Shown: piece after piece, positions 1-10,608 of the stretch
Layout: each line of letters begins with the position of its first letter
Numbering within the stretch: position 1 is the stretch's first letter
Assembly (NCBI GenBank): GCA_037043235.1
Contig: JAWRVZ010000287.1
Span: forward strand, 434,001-498,000
Direction of reading: 5' to 3'
Source of the DNA: Rhodeus uyekii
Lineage: Eukaryota > Chordata > Actinopteri > Cypriniformes > Acheilognathidae
DNA: 64,000 nt
Position numbers and translations under genes: made by a program
The notes under the pieces: model-generated
The model's input: only the letters and a program-made list of their open reading frames with translations
What the model was told of the DNA's origin: nothing
Database searches by the model: none

Positions 1-3000
1 TGCCTGTAAGAAACTCTTTCCGTAAAGCACCAGAGTCGAATCCAGCTTCGCCAGTGAAGGTTACCTTTAGCTGGTTGACTGGACTTCCTTTCTTTTGTCT
101 TTGCCATTGCTTGAGTCCCCTATCTAGGAGATTATCCCGTGATACACAAATTTGTGGTTGGTTTATAACATAAGTTCTAAGTATCCTTAAAGATAGTGTT
201 ACTTACATAGATTTCGTTCTCCACATAGGCTAGCATGTAGTTCAAGACTGTCCACAGGAAACTTCAGTTGACATATTGGGCATGGTAAAACTGACTACAA
301 ACAACAACCAAAAAGTAAAATTATACAAAAGAGACAATTTAATTAGGGCTGTAGAATTTGTCACATTACCTCAGATGTAAATTGTTCTTGTTTCATCTCA
401 TTCATGCTGCTTTCTGAGACAAACTGTACTTCGGTCTGCACCAATAACAAAGAATATAAAACTGTCTCATGCAAAACACTTCATAAAATGTGATCAACAA
501 TCTGCTGATATAAAGATACACTGACATTGTTTGGTATCCTTTTGAAACTGAACAGTATAGATCTATTAAAAAGTCTAAGTGATGTTAAATTAATAACCAA
601 CAATTAAACATTCAGTCAATGAATACATCAAAACCATCATAAAATCAACAAGTAATTAAACAGCATTAATCCATTACCTCTTCATTTGAAGATGAGTCGT
701 GGGACTTGTAAGAGTCAGCACCTGCAGGGACATGCTTTTGTTGCACATTTGGCAAGTAGCCTTTGGCATTTTGTGGATTTCTCTGGCATCATTAGGGAGA
801 GGAATAAGGTCAAGCTCCTCTTGTAGAGGGACTACATACAGCAATGTCTTTCCAGACGCAGACGCAGATTTGATTAGAGATCCAGTATAACCTTCTGAGT
901 CTGGAGGAATAATGTTTAGTCGTCTTACACCGCATCCCCCTATAAATTTAAAATTAACATGAGTCATTTTTTATAATCCAAAACATAATGAATCAAGTGG
1001 TAACAAGTCACCATGAGCTTTATAAAGCATCCATCCTCCCCTCAAATCCTCCATTTTTGGGAATGTTTCATGCAGCATGCTAGAAATCTATTGGAAAGAA
1101 TATTCATACATTTACTTAGGATCCTAGTAATAACTTTCATTTTCTAGTTGTAGAAAAAGAAAAACCTTACCTCTGAATGTGTCATTTCCACTGAAACTGA
1201 GACAGTCCTCTTCCCAAGGCCTGCTTGAACGAGTTCTTGAACGACATTTTTATTCAACAGAAAAACATTTACATCAAAAGGTTTAAAAAATGTGGGACTC
1301 TTGGTGGATGCTTTAGATGTCGCATGTACTCTTTTTTTCCCAGTGATTGCATGTCTCCGGAACATACTAGGAAAGGCCCTGCAAGGAAAATAAAATTTAT
1401 TTCGTACTTAGAAAAGATTTAATGTTGGTAGGTAAATAATAGTCAAAAATATTTTGTTTTACTATGTCACTTAGGTTTATAATGTCAACTTTAATAGAGT
1501 AGGGGTTTTACGGTGTACATGACAGTGTCTACAAATGAAAACTTTAACACTATTGGTGTGGGCACCTGGCCATCTCCTGATCAACTCCCTGTCTCTGTTC
1601 TGGTTCTGTCTCTGCTGTCTGCTGCCCCTGAACTTGTACTTGTGACCGAGGACTTACAGCACTCTGATTAAGAGCCTGTGTTAGCACAGAGATCAGGCTC
1701 AGTGCTGCACTCAACACATCTGGGTACTCTGTCTGCTAAATACAGCATTGACATTAAGATGTGGATGTATCGTAAGCAAAGATGAGAAAACTGTTATATT
1801 GTGCATTCAGAGCACTTAATTGTTTATGATGTTGTCATTGTATGGTCATTTCTTTTCTCCAGTGTACACTTGATCTACAATGACAACAAATTTTTGCACA
1901 TTAAAATAAAGAAAACACATTGATATAAGTATTCATGTCCTTTACTATGACACTTTAACTTATTTATACTTCTGGTGTCTACCAGTGGTAAATTCTTTAA
2001 ATGTACTTGTCCTGAAAAGACAGATGCGCCACTGAAAGGTCTGAATACTTACCATACTGTGTGATATGGTAAGTATCACACAGTATCACACAGTTTCTTC
2101 CCTCAGGCAATTCATCTTATGAACAGCTGACAATAATGGCGAACACACTACACTTTATATTTATATACACACACACTTTATTTATCTAACACACATACTT
2201 AGTATACACTTAAATTTTGCACACAATATATATGTACATACATAACTTCACTTGTAATATACCTGCCTACAATTGTCATTTGTATATTGTCATCCACTGT
2301 CTACATATTTGTATTTTTTATTCTTTTATTATGTGTTTTATGTTCTGTCGCTGTCATTCTGTTGTACTGCGGAGCTTCTGTCACGAAAACAAATTCCTCG
2401 TATGTGTAAACATACCTGGCAATAAAGCTCATTCTCATTCTCATTCTCATTCATTCTCTCATATTTCAGTGTTTTACAATCCATAAACTTTCAAAAATGT
2501 TGAAACTACAGTGATCCCTCGTTTATTGCGGTTAATGTGGACCGGAACCCCCCCCCCACCCCCTGCAATAGGTGAAAATCCGAAGTATGATCAGCCAATC
2601 AGCTCACGGGATACATCCACTCGTGCTCTCATTCGTCGATCTCACACCGGGAACCAATCAATTCCTTGTCTGAGTGCCCGTGGGCGTGTACAAAGCCTCA
2701 TTGGCGAGTATTGTCTGGCATCCTGGGAAACCGTTTCTCCCACGCATCAAGATGAAACAACGCTGCTTTCCGCAAATACGGCTGCCGATAAGGTGGTATT
2801 TTTGAATTTTTAATCCGCGATGCACTGAGGCCGCCAAACTTGAACCGCGAACTAGCGAGAGATTACTGTATTATCAATATATCATAATAGGAGTACTGAA
2901 CATAGTAAAATATATGTAAACAATTTCCTTTCCAAAGACATGAACATAATGTGGACAAAATGGGTCTGACTATTTTATGTAACAATTTATTTGTGTGGAG

Positions 3001-3625
3001 GGAATGAGACTGAGAGCAAGCGGATGGTCACTCAAAGCTCTCTTTACTAGGCCTGGGACAAACGCAGCCAAAAGTTGATCACAACACATTTCATTGGCGC
3101 TGCATGTGAGAGATATCAAAATTGCTCTTGTATATTTTTACAAGAGGATCGTGAAGTTATAATGGACATAGGTCTATATAAAACAAACAATGAGGAAAAT
3201 AAAAAGTGAAATACTATATCGGTTCTCATTTCTCATCAGTTCACATAAACATAGAAATGTGAATTTAGGTAACCATAACTTTACGTATTTTTATATGAAA
3301 TTAAATGCAGAGAGATAAGAACATAGGCCAAAAATAGCGCCATCACGTGCAGCATAGTACTTAGTAGGCATAATTATTCTGAACTCGAGGCCACACCAAC
3401 CCATTCTTTATTTAAGATACATTTCCAAACACATTAAATAATACGTACAATATTAAAGGCTCTAATCTAAGACAAGACGCGTGTTAACGGGCAAAGAAAT
3501 ATTACATATTATGTAGACCTTGCAAAGTATTTTCATAAGACGTGTACCAGTCACTTGCAAACAATATATTTATGTTAAATTACCTGAGACTGTCCGGCAT
3601 TTGCAGGCTGACGGCGATTCTCCAT
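1..3625 (-). CDS. G2E3-like HECT-domain E3 ubiquitin ligase gene, 5' part
   Basis: A split gene read by joining exons on the minus strand: 3584-3625 (14 codons from an ATG at 3625), 1566-1735, 1171-1378, 1012-1087, 678-939, 370-435, 207-294, and 1-123 running off the window. Every junction has AG/GT borders, and phases match at all joins except after 678-939. The product has a short Q-rich N-terminus, then FRRHAITGKKR, FKPFDVNVFLL, GGWMLYKAHGGCG, IIPPDSEGYTG and KMPKATCQMC. A C2HC finger (CPICQLKFP, then H and C) follows, and finally VTFTGEAGFDSGALRKEFL, which resembles the start of a HECT domain. This order matches the large fish family annotated as G2/M-phase-specific E3 ligase-like. HECT proteins take ubiquitin from E2 on a catalytic cysteine; that part lies outside the window. 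The exon at 678-939 ends in the wrong phase for the next one, so the copy may be damaged or use an alternative donor (CAG/GTGCTG near 715). Confidence 0.75.
2045..2076. repeat. Perfect 12-bp stem hairpin
   Basis: ATACTTACCATA and its complement are separated by an 8-base loop inside intron 1 of the HECT gene. TATCACACAG repeats directly after it. No function is assigned. Confidence 0.6.
2105..2460 (+). mobile_element. CR1/L2-type LINE 3' tail
   Basis: A 3'-UTR-like stretch reads GGAGCTTCTGTCACGAAAAC, then CATACCTGGCAATAAAGCTC, and ends in a short tandem hexamer (ATTCTC)n at about 2425-2458. This is the usual 5'-truncated tail of fish L2-like LINEs with a microsatellite end instead of poly-A. 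It lies in intron 1 of the HECT gene. No coding sequence remains. Confidence 0.6.
2509..2868. mobile_element. Mariner-like MITE (360 bp)
   Basis: Ends are inverted: CAGTGATCCCTCG on the left and CGAGAGATTACTG on the right. Both are flanked by TA (2507-2508 and 2869-2870), the duplication made by Tc1/mariner transposases. A longer imperfect inverted match follows (TTTATTGCGG / CCGCGAACTAG). There is no transposase ORF, so it is non-autonomous. It sits in intron 1 of the HECT gene. Confidence 0.75.
2869..3583. other. Intron 1 sequence, no gene seen
   Basis: AT-rich DNA between the MITE and the first coding exon of the HECT gene. No ORF, repeat structure or RNA gene was recognised. Confidence 0.5.
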
Positions 3626-3639
3626 CTTCACATGTGTAT

Positions 3640-3762
3640 GTGTATCACAGCAGCCGTGAGTCGCACCGGAGTGACGTCAACTCCTCTATTCCACTGATTG
3701 GCTGCAGGAGAGCTGTCAATCTAGAACCAGTGGACCAATGGCGACGCTTACGCCCGCCCTAA
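3640..3762 (-). promoter_or_regulatory. Promoter-like block of the HECT gene
   Basis: Just upstream of the inferred ATG lie a perfect CRE (TGACGTCA, 3672-3679), two CCAAT-type boxes (ATTGG 3697-3701; CCAAT 3735-3739) and a GC-box-like CGCCCGCCC (3751-3759). The block is GC-rich compared with the surrounding AT-rich DNA. No TATA box is seen, consistent with a TATA-less housekeeping promoter. The start site was not determined. Confidence 0.55.
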
Positions 3763-4061
3763 TTTACATGAAACTTGAACTGCAACTTTTTGGATCGTAA
3801 GCGCAGAACTTAGAAATGCGAGCGAAGAGGAAAAGATTGCAAGCGCGCAGAAAAATATCAAGTGAGCAGAAAATGGAAGAGAACACAAAAAACTGAGGAA
3901 TGAAAGCGAAATGTTTAAGAACACACAAACAAGTTTAAGTTTTGCGTGCGACATCGTTTTTTATGTGTTTAAAATTTTTATTTACGCTTGTTATTTTTTA
4001 AAATGCACTTAAACTTATGACTTACGACCGCAGTACAATTGGCGGGATTTTGATCCCATAG

Positions 4062-4668
4062 TTTTCTTCTAAGAGGGTAGAAAAGTAAGCTGATCTAGCT
4101 GATCTTAAGGCCTTTCTGAATGCAATAGAGCTGTCTTTCCATGAAATGCGAAAAACCTCTAGCTTAGTTTTTTTCCAGCTCCGCTCCATTTTTCTGGCTG
4201 CTCTCTTGAGGGCCCGGGTGTGCTCGTTGTACCACGGTGTTGGACTATTTTCTTTAATCTTCTTTAAGCGTAACGGAGCAACAGTGTCTAAAGTGCTGGA
4301 AAAGAGAGAGTTTATAGTTTCTGTTGCAACATCAAGTTCTTCTAGGCTATCTGGAATGTCAAGTAGATGAAACTGATCAGGAAGATTATTTATAAAGCTA
4401 TCTTTTATTTTAGGAGTGATAGTTCTACTATATTTATAACAGGGAGTTTGTTTTTCGACTTTGGCTAAAGGTAATCTACACGCAACTAAGTAATGATCTG
4501 AGATGTCATCGCTCTGCTGCAGAATTTGAACAGTATCAACATTGATCCCATGCGACAATATTAGATCTAAAGTATGATTTCGAGAATGAGTGGGTCCTGA
4601 TACATGTTGTGTAACTCCAATAGAGTTTAAAATGTCTCTAAATGCCAATCCCAATGTGTCTTTTGTGA
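4062..4668 (-). pseudogene. L2/CR1 LINE ORF2 fragment (endonuclease end to linker)
   Basis: The minus-strand reading frame (4022-4654) contains HTLDLILSHG, QSDDISDHYLVACRLP and a basic linker WYNEHTRALKRAARKMERSW. These are the end of the APE-type endonuclease (the SDH motif is visible) and the start of the RT linker. It is nearly identical to the L2 element at 36.4-42.1 kb (38990-39435 plus 40077-40200) but lacks the 631-bp LTR insertion there, so it supplies the empty-site sequence. Both ends are truncated, and no ORF1, RT core or 3' tail is attached. Confidence 0.85.
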
Positions 4669-5530
4669 ATATAACTTATAAAAGGTTTTATTTATTTTCA
4701 TCCATTAAGTGGATAAAATATGGATAAAATATAAAATGAAAATCTGACAGTTCTTGTTCAACTTATAACAAATTTGAAAGATAGCAAACCTAATGGGTAT
4801 CTGCTAAGCAGGTTCAACAAACTGAGATAATGAGACCAAAATTGACTAAAGGAAATCATTAGATTTAGAATTTTGGAATGTTAACATGGTTTTCAATACT
4901 GTGAAATTAGTTGTGTCAGTGGAAATCATGATTGAAATGATTATTTTAATTTGTTTCATTTTTTATTTTATTTTAAGATGTCCTGCAATTAAGATTAACA
5001 AGCTATTTACCTGTTAAATTAATGACATTTTCAGTAGAAACTCAAAGCTTAGACTGAATAATCTGGGATTTATTTATTCTTTCATTGTTTATTTTTTATT
5101 TAGACCACCTTTGTTAAAAGTTTTTAAGAGGTGTAGTGCACTGAATTGATTTACTCTCTTATATCATGTATTCTACAATGAATTGGAAATTATTGTTTTG
5201 TTGTTTTGTTTATTTACAAAAAAAGGTGTATATCTTGGTATTTTCAATTATAATGCAGTGATAGGTGATTATACCAGTAGACGTGACACGTTTAACCTAA
5301 TACCTGTTGTAATGTGTGGGGATTTTGTTGGGAATGTAACACCATTTTCTCATTTAGTCCTGCTTTTAGAAAATCACAATGGCAGGGTAAGATGTTTACA
5401 TAACCATGTTTTTTTTGTTTTGAAGGTCAATAACACACACTGTGCTCTGTAAGATATTCTGTTCCAGTTAAGTCTGTGAAGGGAAAACCTTCACGCAACA
5501 TTTGTTTTTTCAAAGAAACTGAAAAGGCTC
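4669..5530. other. AT-rich stretch without recognised genes
   Basis: No credible coding region. An 89-codon frame at 5183-5452 (+) has no recognisable domain and low-complexity composition, so I do not call it. Confidence 0.5.
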
Positions 5531-5534
5531 CAAT

Positions 5535-5578
5535 AAGCCTTGAACTCGAATCATCTAATCAACTGAGCTAACAGGCCT
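5535..5578 (-). repeat. tRNA-like relic (box A and box B fused)
   Basis: The minus strand reads TTAGCTCAGTTGATTAGA (a box A-like D arm), followed almost at once by GATTCGAGTTCAAGGC (a box B-like T arm), with no anticodon arm between. It is either a collapsed tRNA pseudogene or a SINE head. Confidence 0.4.
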
Positions 5579-5673
5579 TGGTTACTATTGACTTGATATC
5601 CAATTTCCCAGAAACATCCTGATTGCACGAGACCCTGATGAGTACGGTGAGATTAAATTCAGAGTAGAAGAAC

Positions 5674-5737
5674 GGGCTTGTCCGGGATTTGAACCCAAGA
5701 CCTCTCGCACCCGAAGTGAGAATCATACCCCAAGACC
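5674..5737 (-). pseudogene. tRNA-Pro(CGG) pseudogene, 5' truncated
   Basis: The minus strand has the D-arm/anticodon part GGGGTATGATTCTCAC, the loop TTCGGGT (anticodon CGG), GCGAG, and a T arm ending GGTTCAAATCCCGG then ACAAGCCC. The 5' acceptor strand is replaced by a short GTATTCCCC-type repeat, and the anticodon stem carries an A-C mismatch. It is therefore not expected to fold or act as a tRNA. Confidence 0.65.
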
Positions 5738-5872
5738 TGTATTCCCCTGTATTCCCCCATACCCCTGTATTCTCCACGTGGGGTCTCCCCCATTTGCTTA
5801 AAGTGGAACACCAGCAAAAGATAGCTTTCTTTTTTGTCGGACGGGCTGCTCCACGCATTACTGGCAAAAGCG

Positions 5873-5936
5873 GGTCCCACCGAGAATTAAACTTGAAAAG
5901 GTTCTCAGGACGCAAACCCTTACACCATGGCAGGGA
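5873..5936 (-). pseudogene. tRNA-Gln-like degenerate tRNA relic
   Basis: The minus strand reads CCATGGTGTAAGGGTTTGCG (box A region), then TTCAAGTTTAATTCTCGG and GGGACC. The ends and box A resemble tRNA-Gln, but the anticodon arm and T loop are badly mutated. It lies about 140 bp from the tRNA-Pro relic in the same orientation. Confidence 0.45.
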
Positions 5937-6455
5937 TGGCCGTTTCTCCCTGAGCAGCAGAGAGTTAAGTCGTTTAGCCCAGAAGTGCGATAGTAAAGAG
6001 CCAGCGAAGGCTTTGCTCTTTAAGCCCATGTTTCCAAGACTCGGTTTGAGACGGCCCATTTCACACTGAAGCTAGCAACCTTCCAACTAGCTTCATTGCT
6101 ATCTGATTCGCAGATGATTGACAGAACAGAAACTGAAGCTACGTCACAGGTACATCAGCAGTTGCGCAACGTGGTCTTGAAGCGTACGATATGTCCCCGA
6201 TAGGGTTGACTCCTGGGGCCGGAGACCAGTTATCTTGCCAAGACCACTCTCATTCATTATTTCCATATGTCAAGACAAAGGAGAGGAACTCAAAATAATT
6301 TGATTTGATTTTTGCTGTATGTGTTTCTTTGGGGCAAAGTACGTTATATATTATTGCCAAATGAACATACAATTTCCTTACAAGGTAGAAAACATGTTAT
6401 TTTGATGTTTAAAATAGAACGTATCTCATGCACACACACGGCACAACTGGCACAA
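5937..6455. other. Unassigned intergenic DNA
   Basis: No ORF with a recognisable domain. The first ~130 bases continue the tRNA-relic repeat; the remainder is single-copy-looking AT-rich DNA. Confidence 0.4.
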
Positions 6456-6460
6456 AATGG

Positions 6461-6980
6461 TGGTTTATGGGGACCGAACACACAATACACAAAACAAGCC
6501 CTATCATGGTTTATGGGGACGAGATAAAATCAGGGTTTATGGGGACCGAACACACAATACACAGAACAAGCCCTATCATGGTTTATGGGGACGGGACAAA
6601 ATCATGGTTTATGAGGACCGAACACACAATACACAGAACAAGCCCTATCATGGTTTATGGGGACGGGACAAAATCATGGTTTATGAGGACCGAACACACA
6701 ATACACAGAACAAGCCCTATCATGGTTTATGGGGACGGGACACACAATACACAAAACAAGCCCTATCATGGTTTATGGGGACCGAACACACAATATACAG
6801 AACAAACCATTTCATGGTTTATGGGGACGGGACACACAATACACAGAACAAGCCCTATCATGGTTTATGGGGACGGGACAAAATCAGGGTTTATGGGGAC
6901 CGAACACACACAACACACAGCATTAGCCCTATCACGGTTTATGGGGATGGGACAAAATCATCAATCATGGGGACCAAACA
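6461..6980. repeat. 72-bp composite minisatellite
   Basis: Alternating ~46-bp (GGTTTATGGGGACCGAACAC...) and ~26-bp (GGTTTATGGGGACGGGACAA...) units form a ~72-bp composite repeated about seven times. The period is divisible by three, so three overlapping frames stay open (up to 215 codons). These are artefacts of the repeat and are not called as genes. Confidence 0.85.
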
Positions 6981-7640
6981 CGCACATTTATAATAATAAA
7001 ATAATATTTTCAAGAAACATTCAAGAATATTTCAGACATGTAGTAATAAGGAATGTTTTTTGCAGAGCCCAGTGATAGGCTCTTGTACTCAAACACAAAA
7101 GGAGCCAGGATCTCCTTTTCCTTTCCTGTGTCAGGTCAACCCATCAGGGCTGATTTTGTGATTGCAGAAATAACCCTTTCCAAGATATGCAGTGAAAAAG
7201 TATTTATTTCCAACACATTTGAAACATTTTCATAAAAACACAATTTAAAATTATAAAATACAATTAATCTCAAGTGCGATGAACTGAACTTGTAAAAACC
7301 TGCAGTAAAATGAACAGCATCAGATAATGTTAAATGATAAAAATACAGGTTTTTCATTAAAAAAAAATCATATTATATAAAAACTAAAGTTACTTCCCAG
7401 AAAGTACTGCACAATACACTAATTACTGAAAGTTATGCTGTAAATTCAGAATAACTAAAGTACTTGCATGTATGTATGAATTAACAGTAAGTAATTATTG
7501 TAGAATAAAGGGGTAAAATCAAGAAAAATTACTAATAATTTAAACTGTAAGTATTTTAAAAGTAAGGTCTAACTATTGTAATATTACATTCTATGTATCA
7601 CCAAGGCTACTATGAACAACAATTTATCAGGAACATCCAC
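6981..7640. other. AT-rich DNA, nothing recognised
   Basis: No gene, repeat family or RNA seen. A short frame at 7053-7235 has no family resemblance. Confidence 0.4.
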
Positions 7641-7754
7641 TGAATGTGCTCAATCTCTCAATCTCTCTCTCTTTCCTCCTATAGCTGGTGTGTGGTGAGC
7701 ACAATCTCTCTCACTCTCTCGGTCCCCTCCTATAACTGGTGTGTGTGAGAGAGA
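7641..7754. repeat. TC/GA-rich tract bordering a LINE 3' end
   Basis: CT runs carry two copies of a CCTATARCTGGTGTGTG motif. The same motif (CCTATAGCTGGTGTGTGG) lies on the minus strand at 22686-22707, next to the 3' end of the neighbouring LINE. The tract is probably the microsatellite-type insertion target of these LINEs. Confidence 0.5.
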
Positions 7755-7936
7755 TAGATTTGATTTTTAAAGCACTTTATTTTTCCATTAACCCTTACAT
7801 CACATTACTGAAAAACAATAATAGTATAATTCACAACAAGCTGAACATCCTGAACTGCACATTGCACCTCATTAAAACACCAAACATCACAAAAAAAACA
7901 CCACGTTATTTGTAAGTTTGTAATATGCAAACTCAA

Positions 7937-8065
7937 GTTCCCTTTCAAGGGAACTCGCGCTGCGTCTTTCGATCGCTTTGGGGAATACTTGGACGCTGTC
8001 TCGCGAAGCACAATATGTAAACCTCCGTCGACCGAGTGTGAGTGACAGTCGCAGGTCGGTGACAT
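7937..8065. repeat. DIRS left inverted terminal repeat
   Basis: Starts GTTCCCTTTCAAGGGAAC and continues through GCTGCGTCTTTCGATCGC. It is the imperfect reverse complement of 12931-13055, and its outer part is complementary to the left half of the internal region at 12733-12781. Confidence 0.85.
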
Positions 8066-8161
8066 CTTCGCAAGCACAAGTGTGAGAGTGTGTTGTGTTG
8101 TCGCGCTGGTTGTTTGAGTTCCCTAGACTAGTTTAAAAGAAAAGAGCTCTCCAATTTTCAA

Positions 8162-9435
8162 ATGGCGAATCAAACATCTGTGTATTGCACGTTTTCCTAC
8201 ATTCACTACATTTCGGGAGGGAACGCGCATTCACTATGTGTGTGCGTGGGAGCAGAGCATGCTCGGATAGCGCATGAGTGCGCTGTCTCTATTCACTGTA
8301 GCCAGCCACCGCTACAGATGCTCCGCTCCCGCCTGGCGGTCTTTGACACAGAGTGTATCCAGGCTCGCGCTGCCCAGGGCTCAGATCCCGCTGTAGCCAA
8401 GGATATGCGGTGATATGGGTCCTGGGATTCGCGAATGGATCAGACAGCAGGGTGTGAGACGAGCGTTGCTTTATCTCAGCCCTTCCCGGCAGATCCATTG
8501 CCTGTGCAGCCCAAGGGCTGTTACATATGGGCACAGACACTGCAATGATCTATCTCTGAGGAGTTTTGACATTGTCAGGATTTAATGATGAGAGAATATT
8601 CGCCACTTTTCTCTCCAGTATGAGGAGTTTTTCGATGGAGTGACTCGCGCACCATGTTGACTATTTATTGCCGGCAAAGAAGCGTTCCTCCTAAGAAAAT
8701 AAATAATTAGATGAACGCGTCCTGTTAGCGCGAGTCACCCCCCATGATATATAAAATGATCGATCCTGAGACTGAGGCGCTTGCGAGCTACCTATCTCAA
8801 TCAGTATTGATGCACAAAAAAAAAAAAACCTACACTGCTCTATAAACCCGTGAAGATTATTTCCACTCTCGTGGGCAGTCAAGCATATAAGATTCAAGAA
8901 TTTTATTATCACATACACAGTTACATACAATATACAGCTGTGTTAAGCAGGGTTATTGGGGGACCTCATAAACATACATATATTTTAATATTATATAAAT
9001 CTATCTATATGTGTGTTTTTATATATCATATTTATAAAAGAGGCATCTGTGGTTCAAACCTTTAAAGATAAGGAAATAAGTTCCTGTTGGACGCCCCTCT
9101 CTCGTCTTCTGGGCTTTTTCGGCGACACTGTTGAGACGGCCGTCGATAAGTTCTAGGAGGTTGCTAGCAGCAGGTGGCGTTCAGTGTGCTGCTGCCTCGT
9201 TGCTCTCAAATTAGGGGTTGTGAGCCAGCCACAGTCCCAGAGCTCCTCACAATGGGCCACTCTGAGGCAGAGCAGAACAGACCCTGCACAGGCGTCCCAC
9301 CTCAGCTGCCACCCGTGGTCTGGTTGCTCTGAGGAGATCGCCCCCTCCAAGGAGCGTCCTAGAGCATTCACTCCAGGCGTACCCCTGAAAACCGGGCCCT
9401 GGAGCGTCTGCCACTCAAGCAGGTTCCCTCATTAG
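8162..9435 (+). pseudogene. DIRS ORF1 (gag-like) remnant
   Basis: The first frame (8162-8413) reads ISGGNAHSLCVCVGAEHARI and MLRSRLAVFDTE, like the cysteine/histidine motif at the start of fish DIRS gag proteins. After a stop the rest is scattered to about 9435 (a serine/glutamine-rich stretch at 9184-9435). A segment near 8890-9050 looks foreign and AT-rich. Putative nucleocapsid role; non-functional. Confidence 0.55.
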
Positions 9436-9512
9436 GCTGGTTCCCTCATTAGAATTTCTGGTCGCATCTCATGCCTACCAGAAGTTTCTCATTGGGTCCT
9501 GCAATATATATG

Positions 9513-10568
9513 CAGTGATACCTCGGTTTACGAGCGACTTGGTATACGAGCAAATCGGTGTACGAGTATGGAGGGTCAAATCGGTGTACGAGCATTGTAT
9601 CGGTGTACGAGAAAAATTTTACCCACACCCATGTTTTGTGTGAAAGCTCAGCATGGTCGTGCGCATTTTTACAGGAAATATCCTAATGACAGCCTCTCAT
9701 AACACAGTCAGGTGTTCCAAACCCTTTATCACCCCTTAACTCATTCATTGGCTGCATCATTCACCACAGTGCATACAGTGATTTACAGCGGTTTTACCTC
9801 CTGTTTTAACATTAATTAATTGTGATCGCTATTGTTCACGTAGTGAAATATACACGTACAGTACCTCTAAGCAGTAACTGTCACAGTTCATGAATTCATT
9901 GTCTAGTTCTGCCTGTGTGTGAGAGAGACACACCCGATTCTCATATCATCTGCCTATTAAGTTCACTTCTCTCCACTGTTGTCTTGTCCAGTCCTTCGTT
10001 CGCGGCTCCATCGCATTCATTCGCAGCCGCGGCTCCAGCGCGTGTTCATTCGCAGCCGCGGCTCCAGCGCGTGTTCATTCGCAGCTGGGGCTCCAGCGCG
10101 CGTTCATTCGCAGCCGCGGCTCCAGCGCGTGTTCATTCGCAGCCGGGGCTCCAGCACGTGTTCGTTCGCAGCCGCGGCTCCCATGTGTGATACACCTCTG
10201 GATTATCACTTTGTTTGTTTTCTACACTATTATAATAAATTCACTCATTTGCACTTGAATCCTTGCTTTGCCCGCTCCCCCTCCTCCCTCCTCCCATATC
10301 CTCCATTACAAGTGCATTACAGTAAATTGTCAAGTATTTTTATAGTTTAATCGTCAATTATTAATTAGTATTTATATGAGATCTTAATGGTTATAATTTT
10401 AACTGTAATTAATAGGGTAAAACCAATATTTTTTAAAAAAAATGGGCATTTATGGTCGTGTGGAACGAATTAATTGATTTTTAGTCCACTCTTATGGGGA
10501 AACTTGATTTGGTGAGCATTTTGGTTTACGAGCTCGCTCTGGGAACGAATTAAACTCGTAAACCGAGG
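9513..10568. mobile_element. Mariner-like MITE inside the DIRS element
   Basis: Left end CAGTGATACCTCGGTTTACG, right end CGTAAACCGAGGTATTACTG: near-perfect inverted repeats, extended by a second copy (GTATACGAGCAAAT / TTTGGTTTACGAGCTCGC). The right flank is TA; the left flank is TG, a degenerate duplication. There is no transposase. The element is long for a MITE because it contains a GC-rich minisatellite. Confidence 0.75.
9990..10182. repeat. 29-bp GC-rich minisatellite
   Basis: About 6.5 copies of GTTCATTCGCAGCCGCGGCT CCAGCGCGT. The 29-bp period makes the translation rotate through three frames, so the Arg/Ala/Ser-rich ORFs here (9915-10350) are artefacts. Confidence 0.85.
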
Positions 10569-10608
10569 TATTACTGTATTATTTTCCTTTCACAGGGTTC
10601 TACCCACC

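Noticed and set aside
4146..4370. ORF repeated at 39048-39272 (MRKTSSLVFFQLRSIFLAAL)
   Set aside because: Antisense of the L2 ORF2 linker, duplicated only because the LINE is.
5183..5452. 89-codon ORF as a host gene
   Set aside because: No start context, domain or splice pattern supporting it.
5568..6069. ORFs over the tRNA-relic block
   Set aside because: Overlap tRNA-derived sequence on both strands; no domains.
6428..7075. 215- and 178-codon frames (MVYGDRTHNTQNKP-type repeats)
   Set aside because: They are forced open by a 72-bp tandem repeat in three frames at once; no domain, no gene context.
7805..8077. ORF MLAKMSPTCDCHSHSVDGG
   Set aside because: Crosses the LINE/DIRS boundary and lies in the DIRS ITR; the same peptide recurs in the right ITR at 12838-13203.
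9915..10350. Arg/Ser/Ala-rich ORFs
   Set aside because: Translation of a 29-bp minisatellite inside a MITE; the frame rotates each unit.
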